From the NCBI GenBank assembly GCA_020746105.1, contig CM036626.1, positions 16,938,001 to 17,002,000 on the forward strand: DNA of 64,000 bases, in the 5' to 3' direction. The position numbers and the translations under genes were made by a program. The notes under the pieces are model-generated. The model saw only the letters and a program-made list of their open reading frames with translations. It was not told where the DNA came from and did not search any database. The DNA comes from Trogon surrucura (taxonomy: Eukaryota > Chordata > Aves > Trogoniformes > Trogonidae). Below are positions 25,601 to 35,100 of the stretch, in pieces (positions within the stretch are counted from its first letter, which is position 1; each line of letters starts with the position of its first letter).

Positions 25601-27016
25601 AACCCTGGGCTCATCTGTTGTGTACAAGTTTTCAGGATGCGCATTAAGCACTGGCTTAGGAAAATAAAATGGTTCATAAGAACCACAATAGTTGTTTCTA
25701 TGGATTATAATCCTTAACTTATCTGGAAACAAGTGCAGAAGCTACACTTGGTGACACTAGGATTTTTTTTTATCCTTCTATACAGTCCATTTAAACAGCC
25801 GTTACGCAGCAGTACTCCTTTTCTCTTTAGATGTGTATTTTCCTTTGTAAATTATAAAATGGCAAAATCTAGTTTCACTTCTGCAATTACACTAAAGTTT
25901 AACAAACGTTTTATTTATCTCATCGAATTACTGTGATTTTGAATTTTGCTTAAAACATCAGAGCACCACAGTCCTTATGCTGCTTTGGGCCCAAACTTTT
26001 CCTGCCACCTTCACATCTCCAAAGCTCCGTGCCTTCGAGGGGCTTGGCATGCACCCCCTCCCAATCCAACATGCCCAAGGATTTTTGTGGCCCTCACCCC
26101 GACACACACACACGCACACGCTGCTTCAGAGTCAGGCAGGTCCGTGTTGTGGTCTTTGGGAAGAGGGCCGCAAGCAGATGGAAGGGAACAGTTAAGGGAT
26201 GGAAGCAGATGAGGTTAAAGATTTCTGAGCATTAGTTTTCAAGGCCATTAAGACAGATGCGTAGAATTTAGGGTTCTAATAAGCAGAGGCAACTGTTACG
26301 TAGCCTGATTTTTTTTTTTCAATTTTCAGCCAAAATTTAGTCACCTGCTTCTAGCCTAGAGGCCCTCCCCAGCTCCCTGACCAGCAAGGCAGCTTTTTCC
26401 ACTCCCCGCAAAGCTCTCCAGCACACCAGCCTTTACACATGCCAAAGCTCCAAGCCCGCAGTTCCCATCCCCGCTCCGGGTGAGCCCCTTGGTCCTCTCC
26501 CCAAGAGATTCCTCTCTCCCCCAGTCCTTGCTGTTCAAGCGCCCTCTCACTTTCCCCCTCCTCACCTGACCCACCTCAGCGCCTTTCCTCCGGCTCCCCC
26601 TTCCCCCGCCCGCCGGGCCCCTCACGCCCGGTCGCCCCCGGCAGCTCCTGGCCAGCCGGCCCCGCGGCCCTGAGCTGAACCCGCAGCCTCCTCCCAGCCC
26701 ACCCCTCTCCTGCGGGGCTGCGGCTCGCCCTCACCTACCAGCCGCCCCTCAGCAAGCGCTGCCTGCCCCTGCCCCTGCCCCGGGCCCGGAGCCCGCTCGC
26801 CCGCAGCCCCGCACTAACCCATCCGCCAGCAGCTCCTCTAGCCTCCTTCTTTTCTTCTCCCTAAAAGAGAGAGAATAAAAGAAGGGTCAGTATCGCGCTA
26901 CAGAGACCGGGGAGGAGGGAGAGGGGACGCCGGGGCCCACCCGTCCCCGGGAAAGCGGGGGAAGGGCGGCCGAGCACACACATACAGGGCACTTACGGTT
27001 CCTCCCCATCCGCCAT
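13552..27016 (-). CDS. UBA3: NEDD8-activating enzyme E1 catalytic subunit
   Basis: With NAE1 (APPBP1), adenylates NEDD8 and passes it as a thioester to UBC12 (UBE2M), starting cullin neddylation. Eighteen coding exons: 26997-27016, 26819-26860, 23955-24075, 22953-23033, 20725-20807, 20087-20167, 19456-19499, 19102-19166, 17905-18060, 17676-17778, 17188-17301, 15998-16051, 15527-15563, 15366-15447, 14440-14540, 14259-14322, 14098-14152, 13552-13640. They give 463 residues, the human length. By my count the ATP-loop [10 protein letters not shown] is at residues 76-85, NLNRQFLFR at 108-116, catalytic Cys237 in MCTIASMPR, and zinc-ligand cysteines at 220, 223, 364 and 367. The C-terminal ubiquitin-fold domain that recruits UBC12 follows. 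Nothing is missing; the gene looks fully functional. Confidence 0.98.
14098..14152 (-). CDS. UBA3: UBA3 coding exon 17
   Basis: 55 nt, [18 protein letters not shown] plus one base. Acceptor CTGCAG, donor GTATCTGG (not a U12 donor: the CCTT is absent). Confidence 0.94.
14259..14322 (-). CDS. UBA3: UBA3 coding exon 16
   Basis: 64 nt, completing Leu395 then [24 protein letters not shown]12-binding ubiquitin-fold domain. Acceptor ATATAG, donor GTAATC. Confidence 0.94.
14440..14540 (-). CDS. UBA3: UBA3 coding exon 15
   Basis: 101 nt, [20 protein letters not shown] to LTNNAS plus TT|. CPAC supplies the second zinc-ligand pair (Cys364/367), then the ubiquitin-fold domain begins. Acceptor GTGTAG, donor GTAAGT. 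Confidence 0.95.
15366..15447 (-). CDS. UBA3: UBA3 coding exon 14
   Basis: 82 nt, completing Ser334 then [20 protein letters not shown] to EAERK. Acceptor ATTATAG, donor GTCAGT. Confidence 0.95.
15527..15563 (-). CDS. UBA3: UBA3 coding exon 13 (37-nt microexon)
   Basis: 37 nt, completing Ala322 then [11 protein letters not shown] plus AG|. Acceptor TTCCAG, donor GTATTT. Not a multiple of three, so skipping would break the frame. Confidence 0.94.
15998..16051 (-). CDS. UBA3: UBA3 coding exon 12
   Basis: 54 nt, completing Gly304 then [17 protein letters not shown]. Highly conserved E1 crossover-type segment. Acceptor TTACAG, donor GTATGC. Confidence 0.95.
17188..17301 (-). CDS. UBA3: UBA3 coding exon 11
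   Basis: 114 nt, completing Glu266 then [20 protein letters not shown] to VTYRLTQ. Part of the catalytic-cysteine domain. Acceptor CTGTAG, donor GTAAGG. Confidence 0.95.
17676..17778 (-). CDS. UBA3: UBA3 coding exon 10 (catalytic cysteine)
   Basis: 103 nt, [20 protein letters not shown] to KEQPFG plus one base. Cys237, in MCTIASMPR, is the thioester-forming residue. Acceptor CACCAG, donor GTAATT. Confidence 0.97.
17905..18060 (-). CDS. UBA3: UBA3 coding exon 9
   Basis: 156 nt, [20 protein letters not shown] to LELYPPQ. Holds the zinc-ligand pair CVEC (Cys220/223). Acceptor TTGTTAG, donor GTAATT. Confidence 0.96.
18450..18671 (+). mobile_element. CR1 LINE 3' fragment
   Basis: GTCAGAGAAGGTTTAGGGTA to the end CAATTCTGTGATTCTGTGAA. 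The tail (GATGATCTCAGGTCTTCTCC) differs from the other copies, suggesting a different CR1 subfamily. In UBA3 intron 8. Confidence 0.9.
19102..19166 (-). CDS. UBA3: UBA3 coding exon 8
   Basis: 65 nt, completing Gln158 then [21 protein letters not shown]. Contains the conserved GLDS/ARRWIN adenylation-domain segment. Acceptor CCCTAG, donor GTAAAG. Confidence 0.96.
19456..19499 (-). CDS. UBA3: UBA3 coding exon 7
   Basis: 44 nt, completing Ala143 then [14 protein letters not shown] plus C|. Acceptor CACTCAG with a U12-like branch site 16 nt upstream; donor GTAAGT. Confidence 0.93.
19500..20086 (-). other. UBA3: UBA3 intron 6, U12-type (minor spliceosome)
   Basis: 587 nt. Donor GTATCCTTTT (20077-20086) fits the U12-type consensus; TTCCTTTAC (19515-19523) fits the U12 branch site, with its A 16 nt from the terminal AG. 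All other donors in the window are U2-type. Confidence 0.88.
20087..20167 (-). CDS. UBA3: UBA3 coding exon 6 (U12-type donor)
   Basis: 81 nt, [20 protein letters not shown] to PNCAVV plus GC|. The only in-frame donor is GTATCCTTTT, the U12-type 5' splice-site consensus; the GT five bases upstream (GTAGCG) would put a stop codon into the message. Confidence 0.93.
20725..20807 (-). CDS. UBA3: UBA3 coding exon 5
   Basis: 83 nt, [20 protein letters not shown] to RQFLF plus CG|. Includes the DMDTID acidic pair and the NLNRQF adenylation motif. Acceptor TTACAG, donor GTAAGT. Confidence 0.96.
21826..22180 (+). mobile_element. CR1 LINE 3' fragment
   Basis: About 355 bp from GGATGGCCTAATAGCAGCCT to CTCTGTGATTCTATGAT, the longest CR1 here. 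It gives spurious open frames. In UBA3 intron 4. Confidence 0.92.
22538..22648 (+). mobile_element. SINE tail, headless copy of the same family as 2705-2884
   Basis: CACGTGTTGCCTCATCTAGT then a CR1 tail ending TTCTATGATTCTATGATT. It shares the linker upstream of the CR1 tail with the complete SINE, but lacks the tRNA head (5' truncation). In UBA3 intron 4. Confidence 0.75.
22953..23033 (-). CDS. UBA3: UBA3 coding exon 4 (nucleotide-binding loop)
   Basis: 81 nt, [20 protein letters not shown] to LLKNL; carries the Rossmann-type glycine loop for ATP. Acceptor CTGCAG, donor GTAATT. Confidence 0.96.
23955..24075 (-). CDS. UBA3: UBA3 coding exon 3
   Basis: 121 nt, completing Gly21 then [20 protein letters not shown] to DFEPGTQ. 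Acceptor GTGCAG, donor GTGAGA. Confidence 0.95.
24076..26818 (-). other. UBA3: UBA3 intron 2
   Basis: 2.7 kb, no recognised exon or transposon. Holds a short CA-repeat (26102-26120) and becomes GC-rich from about 26.4 kb toward the promoter. Confidence 0.6.
26819..26860 (-). CDS. UBA3: UBA3 coding exon 2 (42-nt cassette)
   Basis: 42 nt, [13 protein letters not shown] flanked by split codons. It preserves frame if skipped, matching the 14-residue segment that is optional in mammalian isoforms. Acceptor TTTTAG, donor GTTAGT (non-consensus T at +3). Confidence 0.92.
26909..26935 (+). other. Potential G-quadruplex in UBA3 intron 1
   Basis: Four runs of at least three G with loops AGGA, AGA and ACGCC on the plus strand, which is the template strand for UBA3. 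Fits the usual quadruplex pattern. Confidence 0.5.
26997..27016 (-). CDS. UBA3: UBA3 coding exon 1
   Basis: 20 nt only: MADGEE plus CC|, start codon at 27014-27016 within an ETS/YY1-like context (GGGAAGTATGGCGG). Donor GTAAGT. Confidence 0.95.
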
Positions 27017-27028
27017 ACTTCCCTCTGC

Positions 27029-27040
27029 TTCCCACGATGC
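27029..27040 (+). promoter_or_regulatory. ZNF143/THAP11-like site at UBA3 5' end
   Basis: TTCCCACGATGC fits the TTCCCANNATGC core of the SBS/ZNF143 element, 13 bp upstream of the UBA3 start codon. Such sites are typical of housekeeping and divergent promoters. Motif match only. Confidence 0.45.
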
Positions 27041-27056
27041 CCCGCGGCGCCTCGAC

Positions 27057-27065
27057 GGGCGGGGC
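27057..27065 (+). promoter_or_regulatory. Sp1-type GC box at UBA3 promoter
   Basis: GGGCGGGGC about 41 bp upstream of the UBA3 start codon. Motif match only. Confidence 0.45.
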
Positions 27066-28507
27066 TTTGTCGGAGGCAGCCACTGCTGCGGGACCATAGA
27101 GGTGGGCGCTTGGGGGATAGAGCGTCCGCCGGGCGAGCTGCCAGGGGCGCTGATCTCCGCGGCAAGAAGGCGCGGACACCCCCTTCCCCCCCGCCCGATC
27201 CTCCGATCCCTCCCCCCACCCGATTCCCTGCGGACTCTCACCGCTCCCCCCGAACCCTGGAGCAGGGACCGGGGAGCCACAGCCGGCTCCCCACTGCTGC
27301 GGAGGCGAGCCCGGGCTGAAGCGGCCTCATGGAGCCCGAAGTGACACGCCGGGGCCTGGCGCCGGGCGGCCGAGGCCTCTCCCTGCGTCCACCTCGCTGT
27401 CGCTTCCCGGGAGCCTCGGGCGGCAGCCTCAGGGATCGCGGCGTTTTAAAGCCTACAGGAGGACTAGAGACAAAAAGGTGGAGGTGGAATAAGCCCCAGC
27501 CCAGCCGGGGAGCTCCTCCACCTCGAGCTGCATTTTGAAATGGTTCTTGTCTCACCAGCACTTCCCAGGCAGAGGCAGGCCCGGCCGTGACCCCTGATGA
27601 ATGGGCTTCTGCACGCAGGGGCCTTCACGCTCCGATCTAACAGAAGGAATGGTGTCTAAGAACAGGGCAGGAGGCAGGCGACCAAGGCTTGCGAGAGTCA
27701 CGCTTCAGGCCTCAGGCTCCTAAATTTTAGGCATCTAAATCCTTCACAGGTTGCTGCCAAACTCTGTTATCGCGTTTACACTTGGCTTACTGCTGGCCTC
27801 CTTTTTAAGTAGGATGTTGTTGCCCGGCATGGTGGCGCGGCAGGCCCGGGGCATTGGGCGAGATGTGCCCAGCCGCAGGGGATGGGGTGTGAAAGCAATG
27901 AAAGAGCAACTGTTCTCACAGTGTCCTGGTTTGAGCTAGGACAGAACTACCTCTCTTCAGTGATTCTGCTTTTCAGCTAACTATCGTGTAAGTAACCACA
28001 TTTTCTGAAGTTAACAGCATATTTTTGCAGACGGTGTCTGCTTCTAGAAGTGATAATGCCTGACACTTATAGTTACTGCCAAGGGTTCATATGCAGAATG
28101 GCTCTTAGGTATACTCGCTCCTATAGAAACTGAAGTCACTGCTAAATCTTGTGCCCCATGTTGAGGTGCCACAAAGTAAAAGGTCCCCCAGGGAGGAACA
28201 GACAGGACAGGTGTCCCAAAACCGACCAACAAACTATTCCATTCCACATATGTCACATTCAGTACGGAGCTGAGAGACCACATGGGTTGGGCATTCTTCT
28301 TCAGTGGCTGATGTCCAAAGAGGACTCTGTCCCTTCTTCTGCCTTCCATCCATGAGTTCCTGAACCCAGCTCCTGAATCCATTCCCAACTGCTCCCAAGT
28401 CAAGCCTAGGACTTCCCTGGTGCCCTCTCCGCAGCATCAGTGGTGACCTGATTGCCCTTGGGGGCCGGTTGTGTTTGTGTGTGTTGGGTTCAATGCTGTT
28501 TTTATAC

Positions 28508-28534
28508 AGAATCATTAAGGTTGGAAAAGATCTT
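28508..28534 (-). repeat. CR1 3'-end fragment (short)
   Basis: AGAATCATTAAGGTTGGAAA and the following AGATC are the antisense of the CR1 LINE 3' end. Only about 27 bp is recognisable. Confidence 0.6.
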
Positions 28535-28589
28535 TATGTATATTCGCATGTATTTCGTTATTTCCATTAAACTTCAGAGAGCATCTGCC

Positions 28590-29185
28590 ACCGCTGTAGC
28601 GGCCAGCCCTGACCCCTGACACAGGGGCCGCCGGGGCTTCAACCACGGTGCGGGCGTCATCGTTTCTCTGAAGGAAACGCCGCCGGTGCCCGGGAGCCGC
28701 CCCGGGGCGGGGCCGCGCCGCTCTCGGGCCTGCGCGGCGGCGGCGGGGCCGGGACCGGGGCGGCGGCAGCCATGGAGGTGCAGGTGGCGCCGCTGCGGGC
28801 CTGGGAGGATTTCTTCCCCGGTTCGGATCGTTTCGCCCGACCCGACTTCAAGGACATCTCGAAATGGAACAACCGGGTGGTCAGCAACCTGCTCTACTAC
28901 CAGACCAACTACCTGATCGTGGCCGCCGCCGTCGTCTCCATCGTGGGGTCAGTGAGCGGGGCCTCGTTCGACTCCTGCGGGCTCCGGCGGCCGGGGGAGC
29001 GCGGAGCGGGGAGATCGGGGGGCCCCGGGGGTTCGGTGGGCCCGGGGGTGGCCCCATTCCCCTGGAGGACGGCGCTGCGCCTTGGCTCGGTGCCGCGGGA
29101 AAGGGTCCGGCCCGGCCCGGCCCCGGGCGCTGCCGGGCGGGCTGCGGGGACAGCGCGGCCGCCTCTCCCGTCCCCTGCCCCTCCT
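28590..29185. promoter_or_regulatory. ARL6IP5: CpG island promoter of ARL6IP5
   Basis: CpG-dense block across exon 1 and the start of intron 1. It contains a GC box GGGGCGGGGCC at 28704-28714, about 60 bp before the start codon. Confidence 0.75.
28772..28947 (+). CDS. ARL6IP5: ARL6IP5 coding exon 1
   Basis: 176 nt, start ATG in context GCAGCCATGG (good Kozak). Codes [20 protein letters not shown] to AAAVVSIV plus GG|. Donor GTCAGT. Confidence 0.96.
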
Positions 29186-32100
29186 CGCATCTCTGATTTA
29201 CCTCTCGCTTAAAAAAAAAAAAAAAAAAAAAAAAAAGTCAGGCTTGGTTACAGCCGCCGTTGTGGAGGAGGGGCTTGTCAGGTTGGGAGTAGGGTTTATT
29301 TATTTGGTGGGGGGGGGTCTAACAAGGCTGAGGAATCCTTGTTTTCCTCTTCCATGGGCTGTCATCAAACCCTTGGCTCCAGGCAAGCCAGGAGTTGGAG
29401 TGCTGGATGCCGCTGCTCTCCAAAAAAATGAGCTGCGTCCTGCACAGTGATGTGTGCTTCCTCATGAAATCTTCCCAGTGCGACTGCTCAAGCTGAGATA
29501 AGCTTCACGTTGAATTAAAAAAAACTAAAGAAAAAAAAATTCTGCTCTCCAGAGGACAGAGCAAGCCTTTCTTAAGTCTAAGCTAGCTCATACTGAAAAA
29601 CTGTAATATAAAATAAATTAGGTGAACAGGATTGAGACTTCTGAGGCAGGATGATCTGCTGCTATGATGTTCTGTCAGGCCCAGCTTTCCTGAAGAGAAT
29701 TTGGAAACAACCTTATAATCATCTTTTGAATCAAAGTGTACATCACCCGTCTTCAGGTATTGCTCCAGAGTCTTTGGTTAGAAAGCTCTCAAATAAGACA
29801 CGCAGTGGAGGCTGATGATTAAGCTTTTAATATGGAAGCTGGAAATACTCCACAACAGACAATGCACAAATGCAAATGCTTGGGTTGGAGAATTGCCCAG
29901 GGTGATTTTGGCTGAAGTGCATCTTATCTTCTATGTTGTAGATGCTAAATCCATTGTGTTTGTTTTGCTCAGTAATCTGCATGTTGTTAGGGCTTCTGAA
30001 GCTGTTGACCCAGCACCTAAGTTGGTGAAGATTCTCTGAACTGCGGGGAGCTTTCACCTGTGCTCTGTGCAAGGAGGGGCTGAGAACCCTGCTTTTTCTT
30101 CTTGATGCCTGTGGTGGTTCAAGGTTTGGCATAGTGGTGTAGGATTTCTTCTTAGTTTTGGTAGCGGTATGTTGCAGTCAGCTCAGTAGACTACTACACT
30201 GATAAAATGAGACTTCTATGGTCTTGCTGGTCTTCTATCACCTTGGTCTAAACTTCTGTGTTTATCTACCCATGTTTAAGAGTGCGATGCTGTGGCCAGC
30301 TCTCAGTGAGGGGGTATATCACAATGGGCCTGAAAAGCAGAGGGACGTTTCTCCCCAAGACAGTAGGATGGGAAAAAAAATGTAAACAGTGTTGATATCT
30401 CTGGTTGTAAAATTGGGATGGCAGCAACTTTTCCTCATCTCCTAAATTCTCCCTTTTGAACTCTGATCTCTTCAGATCAAGAGTGGTCTACCTCCCACTC
30501 ATTTGCCACTATTTTGCTGAGTGGGAGGTGGAGGAAGAAGAGAACCACAGGAGATGTAGCTTGTTATCAGAACTGCAGTTCTGATTATCTTAATATCGAG
30601 TAGTAACTCTCTGAGTTGAAAACTGATGAATGAGGAACATTTGGAGTGGGATCTTGATCTCGAATATGTATACATTTATTACATGTCTTGCAGTCTTTCG
30701 TATATGATGAATCTGATTCTTCTAGCACTGAAGTAAGAGAGGGTGGGTGAAGAACTCTAAAGGAAACAGGGTAACTTTTGAATAAAGAAAAACTATTAAT
30801 TTCTTCTATTAAAAAGATTTTTTGCTTGACGAGAATGACTTTGTGAGATAGGTAAAGAAAGTTGTCCCGATAAATTTAACTTGATGATGTTGTCTTGCAC
30901 TTTGTTCCGTGAAAGGCAGGGAATTCCTGAGTGATAAATGATGAATCATGGCTTTTTAGGAACTTCAGGGCTGGGTACAGGCCTAAGGGCAGGATTGCTG
31001 GAACTGCTAACGTAGTGGTCTTCCTGTGATCAAAACTGAACTTAGCCCATGACCAACTCTACTTGTTTTTAAACTGTCTAATTATACAGCCAGACTTGTA
31101 ATGCAGAGATGGTATTTTCAGCTATTGTAATACTTGGTAGCTGTGGTGGCGCTGGGCTGACATCAAAATTGTAGCCCCAAGCTTTCTGGATACTGGAAGT
31201 ACAGTGTTTATTGGCACAGCTTCAGTTTCTTGCCTCTCGTATAACAAAGTTGACCACTCCAGCCTTTTACTACCTCTCTACAAGGTGTGGAATAACCTCA
31301 CTGTGAGCGTAGTAGAATTGTAATGGTCTCTGCTGTATCATTTCCATGCCTTTCTCCCTCCATTTGCCTGCTCTGATAGCTACTGTTACGTGTAAATGAT
31401 GTTCTGTGCTTTGCAATAATGTAGACTTTACTGAAACAACATAGAAAATAATAAATCAGTCAGCAGGAAACCAGAACCACTGAATTAGTGTCACCCTTCT
31501 AATAGAGGCTGGTGGTAACAGCCTTATCTCTTCCACTCTCCTTACTTTGCAAATTCCTTTAAGAATAGTGTGCTGTTTGGTTTTGGTTTGGTTTTTTTCC
31601 CCTACAACTTTGTTGCAGTGGACTGCTGATAAACCCCAAGTTCTTTAGTAAATCAAATTGTGCCCTTTCTCCCACTTGTGTGGGAACTGGACTGCCTGTT
31701 CTTACCTTGAGCCAGAGCCCTGTCACTGTGAATGCTGTACAGTTATTTATTAAAATTAGTGCCTCCCACGACAGCTTGCAACTCTCCTCAAACAATCGGT
31801 TTGGTTAATAAGTGGAATTTGTCTCTGCTTTCACCTACTCCAACAAAGCTCTTCTGTCTTGCAGTTCAAACTTAACTACTTAAATTGATGTAATTTCTTC
31901 TAGGCTTTTGTTGTGATGTACTTGCTGAAAATTAGTTTCTAATTCTGACAGTACTAAAAGGTGTACTGGATTTCAGAGTGCCGCATCTACGAGTCTTCAT
32001 TCTCCTCTGACATAATGTCTTCCCTGCAGCCTGAGGTTTCATGTTTTTTCCTTTGCCACTTCTCTAAAACATCTACTGTCCATCTGTACAACCCCTAACA

Positions 32101-35100
32101 GTCGACGTGTGTGTCTTATGTTTCTTCTTTTTTTTTTTTCCCTCCCTCAGACCACTACCTTAGCTGATGTGCTTGTAATGATTCCCTCTGCCAAAATGAA
32201 GACTCCAGAGCAGCAAAATGCTTAGTTTCTCTAGTGAAAGATTAATAATAAGAGAGCAAAACACATCGCTTTAAAACCTGTGACACATAATCATGTTAGT
32301 ATGTAGCTTCATAAAGGTCTGGCAATTCTGCAGAAGGGAATCCGTCCTCTGTTCTCAAAACAACGTGAGTAACAGCAAGTAAAGAAGCGTTACTAAATCT
32401 GTGCACGCTGAGGGCAGTCACTTGGGACAAGATGCTGTAGATAGTTTTACAGCTAGTTACAGCTATATAACCTCAGTGAAGCTAGAAATATGGGAAGAGA
32501 CAAGGCAGAACTTTAAAGAAAAAGTTATTTAAGTTAATACAAACAAGGAAGGGAGCATTTAAGTGCTCTGACATGCCTACCACCAGGAGCATGCTGGAGC
32601 AAAAGGTCTTCTAAAAGGGAATTTTTGTGCTTATTTGATACAATGGCCTAACCCAGCTGCTCCAAGTAAAAAGATGTTCTCAATGACTGCAAGTCTTCTG
32701 CTCAGTGCCTTTGTTCACGCTTGCCTGGTCACGTGCGGAAGGAACAGATGTGACAACTGCTGAATAATCACCCTGAGATAGTCATCTAAAATGGAGATGA
32801 TTGAAGGATAGGACTAACTTGCTTTTGGTTTTTATGTGGCCTGTCCTATTTCTGAACTTGTGCTGCAGGAGACTTCTTGTCCCACACAAAAACTGAGTCT
32901 TGCCTGGTTCTTTTTTTCCCTACGTTATAGCTGCATATTCTCCAAGTAACTGCTCAGCTCTCCTGCTGTAAGGCTGTGCACAAATATGCAGTTGAAATAA
33001 CCTGACAAAAAAAGGTGATATGGCATATTCCTGAAAGCAGAGCTCTTTGGGCTTCTCCTGCACCCATATGGGAAATCTAACCTGTCTTGTGGTGCCTGCA
33101 GGGCAAAGTCTAGAAATATGAGCCCAGTTAAAAGGAAAAAGAAAAAAATCTCATCTCAATCTGGTTTTGCTGGCCAGAGGTAGCTGCCAGTACTTCCTCC
33201 AACAGAGCGGCACTCCCTGTCCGTTAGCATCTCTGCTGTCTTCTGATACTTCCCAAATACAAAGTGTCCCATGGTGCTACTTGGCACAGGACAGTGCCTG
33301 TGACCCTGGGACTGGGCAGGGTGTTTCTTTTATTTATTTTTCCCATCTCTTTACATTGTATCGCAGCAGATTCCGAAGGAAACCTGTCTCCGAAGGGCAG
33401 CAAGAGTACAATTGCAAGTTGCACTGCTGGAAGTGTATCTAGGTGAGGGCTTTTCCTCACCAGTTTGTCTCAGCTGTACTGGAGGTCACAGCTTCCTACC
33501 AGGGATCATCCAGCCAGGCTGCTCCAAACTCTGTGCTGCCATCACCCCGAAATGCTGTTCAGTCCTGCCATACTGATTCCTTTCAGGGTCGTGAAAGTTA
33601 GTTCTGGTTTTCTTCTCCAACCCCCAAAAGTTTTTCTTCCTTTAAGTCATTGGAGCAGTGTAAACTCAAGTTACCATATCATTACCATGCTCATAGTTCT
33701 GTGCGTTACATTTTTAGGTATTTGAGAGGTCTTGTAAATCCCTGCTAAAGTGAATTATATTTAGAATGTATCTTGTAACGCACTTAATGACTGGTCACTT
33801 ACCTTGTCTCTGCAGCTTTCAAAGACTTCCAGCCTTCTTGCCTGAGCATGAATTTGGCATATTGTGTTTTGATGTCTATATAAATAAGTGAAACTGGGTA
33901 ATAGAGTTCTGCCTTCCCAGAAAATCCCATTGCTGGAGAAGAATTTTCTATATTTTAATTTCTAGGAGAATTTTGGATAGTGCTGTGAATTATGCTGTGA
34001 GCAAGTCAAGTAATAAAGGGGAGCTTGGCATGTGACACCCTGTCCGGTACTGTAATCAACAGTATTGAAGTCTCTGGACACATGGCTGGCATCTTGAATA
34101 CCCATTTTTAGTGGCAACTGCTATCCCCATCTGTTTTCACGTGGCTCTGAATGACTTCATTTGATACTTATATTCACTGTTTCCTTGTACGCATTGAAAT
34201 GCGGCCCACTTCAGAAAACACGTAATTCAAATAACTTTCCCCAGGAAAGTGGGATCTTTTGAAGGGTTTGTTCTAGGTTTGTTTGGGCTTTTTTATTTTA
34301 TTTTTAATTTTACTTCACCCCTACAGACAGTCAGTTATACAGAACCTATGTAATACCAGAAAGAAGTGTAGAGCAGTTTTTAGTCTCTTCTTTACTACTG
34401 TGGAGGGATTGCTCTTCACCATCAGTAACTAAAGTTGTAATGAGAGTAGAGGGAGGGGTAGGGTAGATAACGTTTGAGTATTTACCAGACGCATGGAAAA
34501 TGTAGTCTGTGCCTTGTCCTTTGTTGCTTCCAGGTTTATCTTATCCATAGATTTTTAGGAACAAAAAATTGGTTGCTGTGAGTTGTCTGGGCAAGTTTGG
34601 CCATTTTTAGTTCAAGCTAGCGGTGATATGGATGCGCCTTCTACTTTAAGAATGTCCTATATCCGGCACTACATATATGAGCCAGCGTTAGTATGGTTCC
34701 AGTCATGAGTTACCCTCCTTCTCCTGCTGCAAAGAAGCACAGATGAATTTCTTTCCAGAGCAATGCTGTTCACTTTTTCCAGCCTGGAAATTTAAGATTG
34801 GCAATTCAGAGCTAAAAATAATCTGGCTGGCTACAGGGAGTGACTCACACGCAACAAGCAAGTCTGCCCTATCACCACTTCCAAAAAGCCCTGTTGGCTT
34901 TTCAGCATGAGTAGCAGAAGCAGGTGGGAACAAATCTGAATTTTAATCTCTTTCCATTCAGTTGTCCTGTCTCCTGTTGGCACAGGAGACTTAAAGAATC
35001 AAGAGCTCTGAAATAATTCTTCGGGGGGTTCTTCCTTGTCTAAGAAAATGCTCTCTGGCACTGCAGGTAGAGCGTTGGCATACCAGTCCAGCAACAGATT

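Larger units (their letters stand above)
26560..27480. promoter_or_regulatory. UBA3: CpG island promoter of UBA3
   Basis: GC- and CpG-rich block around UBA3 exons 1-2. The upstream part lacks any supported exon; the open frames in it are compositional. Confidence 0.75.
27017..28771. other. Intergenic divergent promoter region UBA3/ARL6IP5
   Basis: No coding exon recognised. It contains the UBA3 CpG island (to about 27.48 kb), an AT-richer middle with a short CR1 remnant at 28508-28534, and the ARL6IP5 CpG island from about 28.59 kb. Confidence 0.7.

Noticed and set aside
26881-27561. Multiple open frames on both strands near 27 kb
   Set aside because: GC-rich UBA3 promoter; apart from MADGEEP none has splice or family support.
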